This document shows, one piece after another, positions 18,566 to 26,912 of a DNA stretch of 64,000 bases. A model generated the notes under the pieces. That model was given only the letters and a program-made list of their open reading frames with translations, did not search any database and was not told the DNA's origin. Made by a program: the position numbers and the translations under genes. How positions within the stretch are numbered: the first letter of the stretch is position 1; the number at the start of each line of letters is the position of its first letter. Source of the stretch: Rhizobium sp. N324 (GTDB taxonomy: Bacteria; Pseudomonadota; Alphaproteobacteria; Rhizobiales; Rhizobiaceae); contig NZ_CP013633.1 of assembly GCF_001664485.1 (NCBI RefSeq), forward strand, positions 248,001 through 312,000, given 5' to 3'.

Positions 18566-20120
18566 GCTTGTGAAGCTTTTGAGATGGTGCGGTTTTGGCC
18601 GGTCTTGGCTGGCCGATGCAGTCGAGCGTCAGACGATTGCGCGCTGCGTTCGGATGGTCGCGTGTGGGCGCTGGGTGATGGCCTTGGCTTAGCCGTTGGC
18701 GAGCCGATGGCCTTGCAAGATATTGTTGGTGAGTGCGTAGCAGAGCACGACGGCCTGGACCTTTTCGATGCCGCGCACCGTCAATTGTCGCAGATTCCAG
18801 TTGCGCCAGCGGGCATGGATGCATTCGCAGATCGAGCGGGGTTTGTACTGAGCCTTGCCGGTCTCGCTTGCCATGCGGGCTCGCCAGGCCGACACACCCG
18901 GACCGTCGCCGCGCCGCGGCAAGAAGGGATCGGTTCCGTGCTTGGACTGAGTGGGCGGACAAAAGACCTCAACCCCTTCGCCGTGCGCCCACTCGATATC
19001 TTCAGCGCTGCCAAAGCCGCCATCGGCGAGATAGCGCCGCGGCAGATGGCCGCTTAGCGCGCGCAACCGCTCCAGCATCGGCCGCATGAGGCCGCGATCG
19101 GAGCCGGCATTGGTCACCTCGAGCCCGACCACGAACTGCTCACCGGCCGTGCTCGCAACCTGCACATTATAACCCGGGCGGAAGCCGCCGTCGGCCATCT
19201 TCATCACCCGCGCCTGTGCATCCGTGCTGGAGGCGCGCGGCTCCTTCGGCTTTTTGCCATTGCCGCGCTTTTCTTCGCGCGCCTGGCGATGGCGCTCGAT
19301 CTCGTCAAGAGCGACCTGGGCTGCTCTGAGCCGCTCGCCGCGCTCGCGCGCCGCCCGCTCCCTGGCCGCCTCGATGCGCCGAGTGCTGGCATCCGAACGC
19401 GCATCGACCTCGTGCTTGAGCTGATCCACAACCGCCTCGGCAATGGAAAGATGCCGATCAAGCGTCGCTTTGCGGCCGAACGAGGCCGCACCCGCGCTTG
19501 CCCGGACCCGCACGCCATCCTGCGCCAGACAATCGAGAGTGACGAGGCCGGCACCGGCAAGCGCCGCCAGATGCTCGGCAAGCAGCCGGTCGAGCAAATC
19601 GGCGCAACCAACCCGAAAATCCGACAGTGTGTGATAGTTCACCGAGACACCGCCGCACAGCCAGCGATAGACGTCGTGGCTCCCGCACTGCCGTTCCAGC
19701 GCCCGCGCGCTGCCGACGCCGTCGCTGCTGGCATAGAGCCACAGCGCCAGCAAAAGCCGTGGCGAAATCGGTGGATGGCCTGGCCGGTGCTCACGCGCTT
19801 TGATCCGATCTTCGAGCGTGCTCAGATCCAGCCCCTCGACATAGCTCCAAATGACCCGCACCGCGTGATCCTGGCCGATCAAGCTGTCGATATCGACGGC
19901 ACGCAACTCGACCTGATCGCGCACCGGCTCACGCATGCGCGCCGCCCCGCGCCCCACCTGAGCACTTCGCCGCGCTCCATGCACCGGCAATCCTTCGAAC
20001 AGGTCGTCGCCCACCATCATCCTCCAAGCAAATCAACGACCCAACAGAATCACAATCCAATCGCCTCCGCCACCAAACATTCACAGGCTCTCAGCCGGCG
20101 GCGCAAAAAGTCCTCACGAT
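18566..20120 (-). mobile_element. IS1182-family insertion sequence
   Basis: A complete transposase gene is flanked by imperfect inverted ends: GTGAAGCTTTTG near 18570 and, on the opposite strand, GTGAGGACTTTTTG near 20118. Boundaries are approximate to a few bases; a target duplication was not resolved. Confidence 0.75.
18689..20020 (-). CDS. IS1182-family transposase
   Basis: The 443-residue protein has the IS1182 pattern: an N-terminal RMREPVRDQVELRAVDIDSL, the conserved GHPPISPRLLLALWLYASSD and VSVNYHTLSDFRVGCADLLD blocks, a charged coiled-coil insert at about 190-260, then YNVQVASTAGEQFVVGLEVT and DGGFGSAEDIEWAHGEGVEV carrying catalytic acidic residues, and a C-terminal NWNLRQLTVRGIEKVQAVVL. 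The frame is uninterrupted and the length is normal, so this copy may be active. It sits between decayed genes and nopP. Confidence 0.88.
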   Translation of the reverse strand: MMVGDDLFEGLPVHGARRSAQVGRGAARMREPVRDQVELRAVDIDSLIGQDHAVRVIWSYVEGLDLSTLEDRIKAREHRPGHPPISPRLLLALWLYASSDGVGSARALERQCGSHDVYRWLCGGVSVNYHTLSDFRVGCADLLDRLLAEHLAALAGAGLVTLDCLAQDGVRVRASAGAASFGRKATLDRHLSIAEAVVDQLKHEVDARSDASTRRIEAARERAARERGERLRAAQVALDEIERHRQAREEKRGNGKKPKEPRASSTDAQARVMKMADGGFRPGYNVQVASTAGEQFVVGLEVTNAGSDRGLMRPMLERLRALSGHLPRRYLADGGFGSAEDIEWAHGEGVEVFCPPTQSKHGTDPFLPRRGDGPGVSAWRARMASETGKAQYKPRSICECIHARWRNWNLRQLTVRGIEKVQAVVLCYALTNNILQGHRLANG

Positions 20121-20131
20121 GAGGCAAGCTT

Positions 20132-21019
20132 TTAGCCGCGGTTCAAATTGAGGTGTTCGAAGTACCAAGACGGGTCATCATCGGATGAATCTGTCTCGAC
20201 ACTGGCGTCACTCGAATGCTCCTCGACACCTGCTTCATCGTCGCTAAGATACTCCACGGTTTTAGAGAGATAACTCCAAGGTTTGTCGGCGCGCTGCCAT
20301 CCACCCTTGCTATTCTTTGTCCACTTGTCGGGATGTTGCGTAGGGTCGAGCACCCAGCGATTTTCACCCACATCAACGAAACCCATCTGCTCTAGACGGG
20401 TTCCCATCTCCGGCGTAGCGGGACGTGACATGATCAACGGCTGTTCGCCGTCGAGTTGAAGTTGATGTTCGAGCAGAATATCGCCTGCGTTCTCGACAAG
20501 CGGATGAGTAACGCGAAGGTCTACAATCGACGTGATTCTTTTTCGACCGGGAAATAGTTCCCGCCACGGCTCGTTTTCGATGCTAAATCCATCCTCTGTT
20601 CTTAAAAGCCCAACGCTTCGTTCTCCCAGATCATAGCTGAAATATCGCGCGCTGGGCGTATCATTGTCGGTGCCGCCGTAGAGTCGAGCGATGGTAGCCG
20701 TACGCAGGGCTTTAGAGGACACGAAGGGCGAGTACTCTTGTGGATTGACGGAAATGTGCTTGATTTCATCACCGTAAAATTCCCTTACTTTTCTGGCAAA
20801 TGTCGATCTGTCGAGCACCTTAATTGGAGGTTCGGAAGAGAGCGAGTATGGTCGCGTTGGCGACGAAGGCGAAAGAGCATGGGGATCTGGCGTTGATCGG
20901 GACGGCATGCCCGTAAGCGTTTGTGCCCCGGTCATATTCTCGATCCACCCCGCCATGGCCCGGGTGCGATCATCTTCCTCGGAAATGTTGTAGCACAGCG
21001 ATCGTTCTGAGTTATCCAT
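20132..21019 (-). CDS. nopP: Type III effector NopP-like
   Basis: NopP is a nodulation outer protein delivered by the rhizobial type III system into host cells, where it is phosphorylated and affects symbiotic compatibility. The 295-residue product keeps the C-terminal half characteristic of the family: TSIVDLRVTHPLVENAGDIL, LEHQLQLDGEQPLIMSRPAT, and VLDPTQHPDKWTKNSKGGWQ, followed by an acidic Ser/Asp-rich tail. The N-terminal 70 residues are Ser/Pro-rich and lack hydrophobic segments, as expected for a type III signal. The start ATG at 21019 has AGGAGAG about 7 bases upstream. The downstream end meets the IS1182 element within about 12 bases. No type III apparatus genes are in the window. 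Confidence 0.85.
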   Translation of the reverse strand: MDNSERSLCYNISEEDDRTRAMAGWIENMTGAQTLTGMPSRSTPDPHALSPSSPTRPYSLSSEPPIKVLDRSTFARKVREFYGDEIKHISVNPQEYSPFVSSKALRTATIARLYGGTDNDTPSARYFSYDLGERSVGLLRTEDGFSIENEPWRELFPGRKRITSIVDLRVTHPLVENAGDILLEHQLQLDGEQPLIMSRPATPEMGTRLEQMGFVDVGENRWVLDPTQHPDKWTKNSKGGWQRADKPWSYLSKTVEYLSDDEAGVEEHSSDASVETDSSDDDPSWYFEHLNLNRG

Positions 21020-21609
21020 GGCGGTCTCTCCTGAGAGTGAAAGGTGTGATGAAGCGCATTCTTTTCAGTCGCTTCACATGGGAACGGTGCGCTCACATGT
21101 CCGGCCTATAAAGCGGATACGTGACTGCTAGACTCGATGAAGCGGGCGGTGCGCGTTGCATGCGCCGCTCCTGATCCCTTTACCTCAGCCCAAGCCTCGA
21201 GGATCCGCGAAAGCGTGGCTCCCTTCGCCAGACCATCGTCGAATCGGCTGACAGTCCGTCGGAGGTGTCTGCGCCGCGGCAGGGCTAAGATTAGCTTGAA
21301 TGTTAGAGGCGTCTCGGAAAATTTTACCGCCCCGCGGGCCTGTTCTGTTTTCACCGTTGTTGGTCTCCAATTGCAGATTACGCATATGCTAGTGCAACCG
21401 GACTGGTCGCCATCATGCAAAATCGATATTCTAAAATGCTTTGGAAAAGCGGAGCCACGTAGACCCCTTAGGTGGTGAAGGTTCTGAGGAGTAGGTGGGC
21501 ATCAGTGTTTTTTCGATCGTGTCCATGGGAGTGGGGTAGCTGACGGCTGATTGCCGTGCTTTCCGAGGTCGGGTCGGAGGGGATATCAGCGTGCCACAGC
21601 GGGCAGGCT
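21020..21609. other. Upstream region of nopP
   Basis: No gene recognised. On the minus strand, GTCAGCCGATTCGA at about 21241-21254 resembles the left half of a tts box, the binding site of the type III regulator TtsI, but the match is weak. Confidence 0.35.
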
Positions 21610-21624
21610 GATTTGGGGCTCATC

Positions 21625-22783
21625 TCATTTGGCCATGGTCTCAAGTGTCAGATACCTGGCACGCTGGACGGCCCATTCATCATTCTGTTCGAGCAGCAGT
21701 GCGCCGACGAGACGGACGATGGCTTCGTCGTTCGGAAAGATGCCGACGACCTCGGTGCGTCGCTTGATTTCGCCGTTGAGACGCTCAATTGGATTCGTCG
21801 AGTGCAGCTTTGCCCGGTACTCTTTCGGGAAGGTCATGTAGGCGAGCACGTCCTCTTCAGCGTCGTCCATGATGGTGGCAAGCTTCGGCACTTTCGCCCT
21901 GATTTGATCGGCGACACTGCGCCATTGTGCGGCTTGCTGCCTCCGGGGTCTCCTGGGCAAAGGCCGTCGCGATGAAGGCGGATACGACCCGCCTGCCGCT
22001 CTTTCCAGCATGCGCGAGCACGTTCCTCATGAAGTGAACCCGGCACCTTTGCCAAGTGGCATTGAGAACCTTGGAAACGGCAGCCTTGATGCCCTCATGT
22101 GCATCAGAGACAACAAGGTTCACACCACGTAATCCTCGACGTGTCAGCCTGCGCAAGAATTCCGTCCAGATCGGTTCGGCCTCCGAGGTGCCAACTTCCA
22201 TACCCAGGACCTCGCGCCGACCGTCGTTATTGACGCCGACCGCGATAATGACGGCGACTGAGACGATGCGGCCGCCACGCCGGACCTTGAGATAGGTCGC
22301 GTCCACCCAGACGTACCGCCACTCACCTTCAATCGGCCTGTCGAGGAACGCCTTCACTTTGACGTCGATCTCTTCACATAGACGGCTCACCTAGCTTTTG
22401 GAGATGCCGCTCATACCCATGGCCTTGACCAGGTCGTCGACAGAACGGGTCGAGATTCCCTGGATATACGCTTCCTGGATAACGGCCGTCAGAGCTTTCT
22501 CTGCCATCCGGCGCGGTTCAAGGAAGCTCGGAAAGTAGCTGCCTTTGCGCAGCTTCGGAATGCGAAGCTCGACGGTGCCAGCCCGCGTCTCCCAATCGCG
22601 GTCACGGTAGCCATTGCGTTGAGTGAGCCGCATCGAGTTCTTCACACCGAAGGCTGCACCCGTAGCCGAGCCTACTTCCAGCTCCATCAGCCGCTCGGCG
22701 GCAAGGCCGATCATCTCACGCAACAAATCTGCATCGGCACTCTTCTCAACAAGGGAGCGCACGTTCATCATGTCATTGGTCAT
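21625..22783 (-). pseudogene. IS256-family transposase pseudogene (copy 1)
   Basis: The N-terminal part begins at 22783 ([20 protein letters not shown]) and is interrupted at 22392 by a TAG where the second copy in this window has CAG (SISKSQ). The middle part ([40 protein letters not shown]) is intact to about 21960, where a frameshift follows TAFAQETPEAAS. The C-terminal part ([20 protein letters not shown]) ends at 21625. DDE motifs of the mutator/IS256 type are recognisable. One nonsense codon plus one frameshift make it inactive. A closely related copy is at 51497-52676. Confidence 0.88.
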
Positions 22784-22950
22784 CGGTGGTCTTTCCGTCA
22801 GGTTGGTCTTGAACAACCCGACCCTAGCGGAAAACACTGATGGCCGCCCGCAAAGCCGATCACCCGCTACAGCGCAACGAGAAGCGCGCGGGCACTCGGC
22901 TTTACTCCCTACCGTCACCTACGCCACGTACTGGGACACGATCTGGTCGA

Positions 22951-22983
22951 GTGCAGACGATTGTCGGCAAGCCGTCGCATATA
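22951..22983 (+). promoter_or_regulatory. Candidate tts box of nopD copy A
   Basis: GATTGTCGGCAAGCCGTCGC followed by ATATA resembles the tts-box core (TTGTCGAAAGC then CNCNTA). It is about 115 bases upstream of the ATG. Compared with the box of copy B it carries ACGA inserted after GCAG. The match is imperfect. Confidence 0.35.
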
Positions 22984-23095
22984 GCGTTCGGCCATGCCTT
23001 GAGGGCATGATTGGATCTGGCTTTAGCATGCTGGGCGGCGGCCGGCAGGCATTAGGATCGAGGTTCCAAATTTGATTTCCGGAGGACCGGCATCG

Positions 23096-25786
23096 ATGTA
23101 CCCAAGACGGAACCAACCGCGCGATGACGATTCTCGCGAAGTAAGTGAGTGGATCGAAGGCGTGACCGGAGCTTTCGATACGGACGCCTGGATCCGGGAC
23201 TACTATTCACAGAGACGAGACGTGGAACAGGATCTGAGCGACTTGCGCCTCGGTTCGCACGACAGTGACGCCGGCGAGCGTGTGCCGCGTCGCAGATCCG
23301 TGGGCGGTTCGATGCGAGTGACGCCGCAGTCGTTGGCGCCGGAGAACTCGTTGAGCGGCGCCCGCCACAGCATAGACGTCTCTCGGGCGGGCTCCAGCAG
23401 CTTGCGATTCGGCGGCTCGGGGAGCAAGACATCGAGCAATATGGCGGAGGCGGGCGAAGTCGCCGCGGCGCCGCAGGGCAAACGCCGCGGATTTACGTCG
23501 CGCATGGCGTCAGGGTTCAAGAAGGCGTTCGGATTGAGCAGCGGCAAGACGTCGTCGCGGAGTTCGGGGCAGCAAGACGTCGATGCCGCAACGGAGACTC
23601 ACGTGGTCTCAACCAAGGTTCGCGTCGATTACGCCAAGCGTGGTCGCCCCGCCGACCGGGACATGCATCCCGATGACGAGTCCCGCATCAACCAGTTCGC
23701 GGAAGCAGTCCGAAACTACGAAATTCTACCCGACGGTAGCATCGGCCGAGGGGACGGAAGGGTTCCCGAGGGTACCCTCAGGAACAATTTAAAGATTCTT
23801 ACGAGGTTCGCTCGTTGGCTCCGAGCAGAAAACAGAGATTCGATGGCTTCTCGGTTTTTAAACGATCCAGATTCACTAGCCGTTGATATCGCGGATTTTT
23901 GGGCAAGCGGTGGGGATGGTCAGGACCGTCTTAAGTCAGCACTGTCTCATTTCAGGAGGCTCGCGCCTGAGGGGCAAGAACTCCAAGCCGTTGGACCTGG
24001 GCCGCGCCTGATGGGGCGCCAGATACATGATCCTTATCCCGACGACGCCCTCATTATTGATGCCTTGGCCAACGAAGAGCGGAGCAAGCTCGGATCAGTC
24101 CCGAATTCTCAGAAAAATACCAGTAACCAACGAAAGTTTAGCGCTTGGCTCCAAAGGACGGGCAGGGAGAGCATAGTCAGCCGACTCACGGGTACTGATC
24201 AGCAGCAACAGTCGTTAAAGGACGATTTTAGGGCCTTTACCAGCGATGAAGGAAAAACGGGCGGCGTGGGTCTCGATCGGCTGCGGCAGTATCTAGGCGC
24301 CGAGTCGCAGTTGAAACAGCATCATCCTTATCCCGACGACGCCCTCATTATTGATGCCTTGGCCAACGAAGAGCTGAGCAAGCTCGGATCGGCCTCGACT
24401 TCCAAGAGGCAAGTTGCCCGGAATGTGGCCAGCAATCAACGAAAGTTTAGTGATTGGCTGCAAACCAGGGGTAGGGAGAGCATAGCGAGCCGGCTCAACG
24501 GCAGTGATCAGCAGCAATGGTCGTTGAAAAAAGATTACCAAGACTTCACCGAAGACATGGGAAAACACACTATCTCTTTCAAGCGGCTTCGGCAGTACCA
24601 GCAAGTCGTTGAGGCGAACGCAGCGTCGGGGTTGTCCCCTGAGCCGGCAAGTGGCCGCGAACCGGCCGGTCTGGACGGCCGTTCGGATTCACGTGCCGAG
24701 TTCAGATCAACTTCGCCGCTGCAGCAGGTTGATCCATCGATCGAAGGCCGCAGCGGATTGTCGCTCGACCATACCGAATGGCTGGGCGACCAGCATATCC
24801 AGACGGATTATGAGCTGCTAATGCAGGACTTGCAGCGAAACGATCCGGATCTCGCCGCCAGGACGCGGCTTATCGATCCCCTTATAGCCCATTATCATCT
24901 GCGCCTGGGCGATGAGAGCACCGCGCTGAGCGCTTTCCAGCGCATCGTTAATGATCAGAATGGAAGAGATACAGCCGACTTCCTGTTCCTTCCAGTGAGC
25001 GATGCCAGTGCTTCGGATCCTGATCACCGCGGCACCCATTGGTCGCTGCTACTCGTTGACCGTCGCAACCGCGAGGGGCCGGCTGCCTATCACTATGACT
25101 CCTTCCGGGGCCAGAACAACGAGTTTGCAGCAATGCTCGCACAAAGGTTGGGTACCCGTCTGGAGCCCGTCCGCATGACCCAACAGCGCAACGACTATGA
25201 TTGCGGAGTCTTCGTGGTTGACGGCACGCGGGCGCTCGTTAGACGACTGGCACGAAGAGACCGGCCAGCCGTGCTGCACCTCGACAACCTCGTCGCCGAT
25301 CGGGAGCAACTCCAACGACGTCTGAGCACCGCGCCCAACGGTGATCGAGCGGGGGCTGCGGCGGCTGGACCGGAGTCCTCCACACAGATCGCCGATCCCG
25401 CAGAGTTTTGGCATGGAGTGGCTCAACCAGGCCAGCTTCCCGATAGCTGGAATACAGCAACCTTCCGGCAGGATTTGCCGTTAGCCGCCTATTCACCGGT
25501 GCAAAGCGTCAATCCGCCAGACGCACCATGGGAGCAAAGCTTGGGGGCATCGATCTTCGGCACCCCACAGTACACGCTGCCTGTGGACGACTTGGGAGGA
25601 TTTGTCCCTCCGAGCTGGCAACACGGCAATCAACCGGTACCAGATGACCTTCTGCCTGCAATGTACTTGTTTGACTTGCTGCCGAGCGCGGACAAACCCA
25701 CCAACTTCAGTATCCATGGTGTGCCCTACACGGCCACTCTGGGGCCATCAGGCATGCAGAGCGACATTTACCTTTTCCTGCAATAG
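23096..25786 (+). CDS. nopD: NopD-like type III effector with C48 SUMO-protease domain (copy A)
   Basis: NopD-type effectors are ULP1/C48 cysteine proteases that remove SUMO from plant nuclear proteins. The ATG at 23096 has GGAGG 10 bases upstream and gives 896 residues. Residues 1-175 are disordered. A divergent repeat (FARWLRAENRDSMASRFLND) precedes two about 98-residue repeats with the pattern PYPDDALIIDALANEE, NQRKFS-WL, SRL-G-DQQQ. The protease domain follows at about 560-730: catalytic His648 in GTHWSLLLVD, Asp668 in HYDSF, Gln697 and Cys703 in DYDCGVFVVD. A C-terminal tail of about 170 residues ends SDIYLFLQ. A paralogue lies 4.2 kb downstream. Catalytic residues are all present, so activity is likely. 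Confidence 0.87.
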   Translation: MYPRRNQPRDDDSREVSEWIEGVTGAFDTDAWIRDYYSQRRDVEQDLSDLRLGSHDSDAGERVPRRRSVGGSMRVTPQSLAPENSLSGARHSIDVSRAGSSSLRFGGSGSKTSSNMAEAGEVAAAPQGKRRGFTSRMASGFKKAFGLSSGKTSSRSSGQQDVDAATETHVVSTKVRVDYAKRGRPADRDMHPDDESRINQFAEAVRNYEILPDGSIGRGDGRVPEGTLRNNLKILTRFARWLRAENRDSMASRFLNDPDSLAVDIADFWASGGDGQDRLKSALSHFRRLAPEGQELQAVGPGPRLMGRQIHDPYPDDALIIDALANEERSKLGSVPNSQKNTSNQRKFSAWLQRTGRESIVSRLTGTDQQQQSLKDDFRAFTSDEGKTGGVGLDRLRQYLGAESQLKQHHPYPDDALIIDALANEELSKLGSASTSKRQVARNVASNQRKFSDWLQTRGRESIASRLNGSDQQQWSLKKDYQDFTEDMGKHTISFKRLRQYQQVVEANAASGLSPEPASGREPAGLDGRSDSRAEFRSTSPLQQVDPSIEGRSGLSLDHTEWLGDQHIQTDYELLMQDLQRNDPDLAARTRLIDPLIAHYHLRLGDESTALSAFQRIVNDQNGRDTADFLFLPVSDASASDPDHRGTHWSLLLVDRRNREGPAAYHYDSFRGQNNEFAAMLAQRLGTRLEPVRMTQQRNDYDCGVFVVDGTRALVRRLARRDRPAVLHLDNLVADREQLQRRLSTAPNGDRAGAAAAGPESSTQIADPAEFWHGVAQPGQLPDSWNTATFRQDLPLAAYSPVQSVNPPDAPWEQSLGASIFGTPQYTLPVDDLGGFVPPSWQHGNQPVPDDLLPAMYLFDLLPSADKPTNFSIHGVPYTATLGPSGMQSDIYLFLQ
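24026..24610 (+). repeat. Two coding repeats in nopD copy A
   Basis: Units start at 24026 and 24320 (each beginning His-x-Pro-Tyr-Pro-Asp-Asp), about 294 bases apart. They are homologous to the four units in copy B. Confidence 0.85.
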
Positions 25787-25824
25787 GGTGGAGATGGATC
25801 GAGCAATAGATGCCAGTCGTTCTT
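24746..25824 (+). repeat. Long direct repeat, unit 1 (3' end of nopD copy A)
   Basis: From 24746 to 25824 the sequence appears identical to 28953-30031, including 38 bases after the stop codon; beyond the latter point the two diverge abruptly. Confidence 0.85.
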
Positions 25825-26049
25825 GAAAAAACACCCAAACCGTTGAGGGAGAATCCGTTTTTACGCGGCCACGTGCAGCGCGCCAACCCAGATGAGACGA
25901 TCCCCAGTGCCCGGGGCAACATCGAATGTGCACGTCGCCAGTCTTCCTTCAAAACGTTGACGTTTGGCCAGCATCCCAAGAGGCGACGGCTGTCGCATCT
26001 GAAGTGTAGACAGATACGGATGCGGGAAGAGCCTCGGGGGCGAAGGATG
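25825..26049. other. Spacer after nopD copy A
   Basis: No gene recognised; sequence leads into group II intron and IS21 debris. Confidence 0.4.
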
Positions 26050-26206
26050 CTGGCGCGGTCGCTGAAGTGCTTAGTGCCGTCTATGACGGCCTATCCTTTG
26101 CGGGTTCTACTATGGCTTCAGGCCCGGACGAAACCCGCCCATGGCGCCGGATGCATTTCATACGGCGATCATGAACCAACGTGTGAGTTGGGTGCTCGAT
26201 GCCGAC
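26050..26206 (+). pseudogene. Group II intron reverse-transcriptase fragment
   Basis: About 26105-26206 encodes FYYGFRPGRNPPMAPDAFHT and then AIMNQRVSWVLDAD, the RT block around the first catalytic Asp, with a frameshifted AEVLSAVYDG block before it. Homology stops abruptly at 26206 where an IS21 fragment begins. Confidence 0.65.
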
Positions 26207-26468
26207 CCCGTATCCTGCAACTATCAAACTATGCCTGCGGGCGGGTGCCGCGGTGGACCGACTTGTTCATCACGCAACGATCTTCGAAATGAACGTCGAA
26301 AGCTATCGACGACGTTCCGCCATGGAGGCCAAACGCCAGCGCGGCAGGCCAGCCTCATTCGCGACAATCAAAGGCACCGCACAGTTTGTCGCGGAGCGGC
26401 AATCAGACCACGATGAAGCTCTTGCCAGCGACAATCAACATGATAACTTCATCCCGACCGCGACATAA
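26207..26468 (+). pseudogene. IS21-family IstB C-terminal fragment
   Basis: The frame ending at 26468 reads AAVDRLVHHATIFEMNVESY, then RRRSAMEAKRQRGRPASFAT, which is the C-terminal end of the IstB helper ATPase. The Walker motifs and istA are absent. Confidence 0.65.
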
Positions 26469-26770
26469 GAATCTCATCCAGATTGTCGCGCGCGTCTCAT
26501 CCTGATCGCCGCGCCATAGGTCGCATAACTATCAAGCGCGCAACGGGTTCTGTCAGCAGCTACACCGCATATGGTTCCGTTGCCTGAGGCGGCGAAATCA
26601 GAAAGGCCGGCGGATGGATTGGTTGGAACCGGAAATCCTGACGGCACCCTTCACGCTGCATGTCCAACACATCACTCGAACTGCTTAAATGAAGGCCAAT
26701 TCTAGCGGGCTCCGCATGGCAAGCGGCAAGCTGGCGAGCCTCTCAAGCCATGTGCCGGCCTGATGGTCGA
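26469..26770. other. Non-coding debris between istB fragment and nopD copy B
   Basis: Nothing recognisable; possibly the end of the IS21-type element. Confidence 0.35.
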
Positions 26771-26798
26771 GTGCAGTTGTCGGCAAGCCGTCGCCATA
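26771..26798 (+). promoter_or_regulatory. Candidate tts box of nopD copy B
   Basis: GTGCAGTTGTCGGCAAGCCG followed by TCGCCATA is close to the tts-box pattern GTCAGCTTGTCGAAAGC...CTA. It lies about 115 bases before the ATG at 26913, a usual distance. It is the better preserved of the two nopD boxes. Confidence 0.45.
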
Positions 26799-26912
26799 TG
26801 GTGTTCGGCCATGCCTTGAGGGCATGATTGGATCTGGCTTTAGCATGCTGGGCGGCGGTCGGCAGGCATTAGGATCGAGGTTCCAAATTTGATTTCCGGA
26901 GGACCGGCATCG

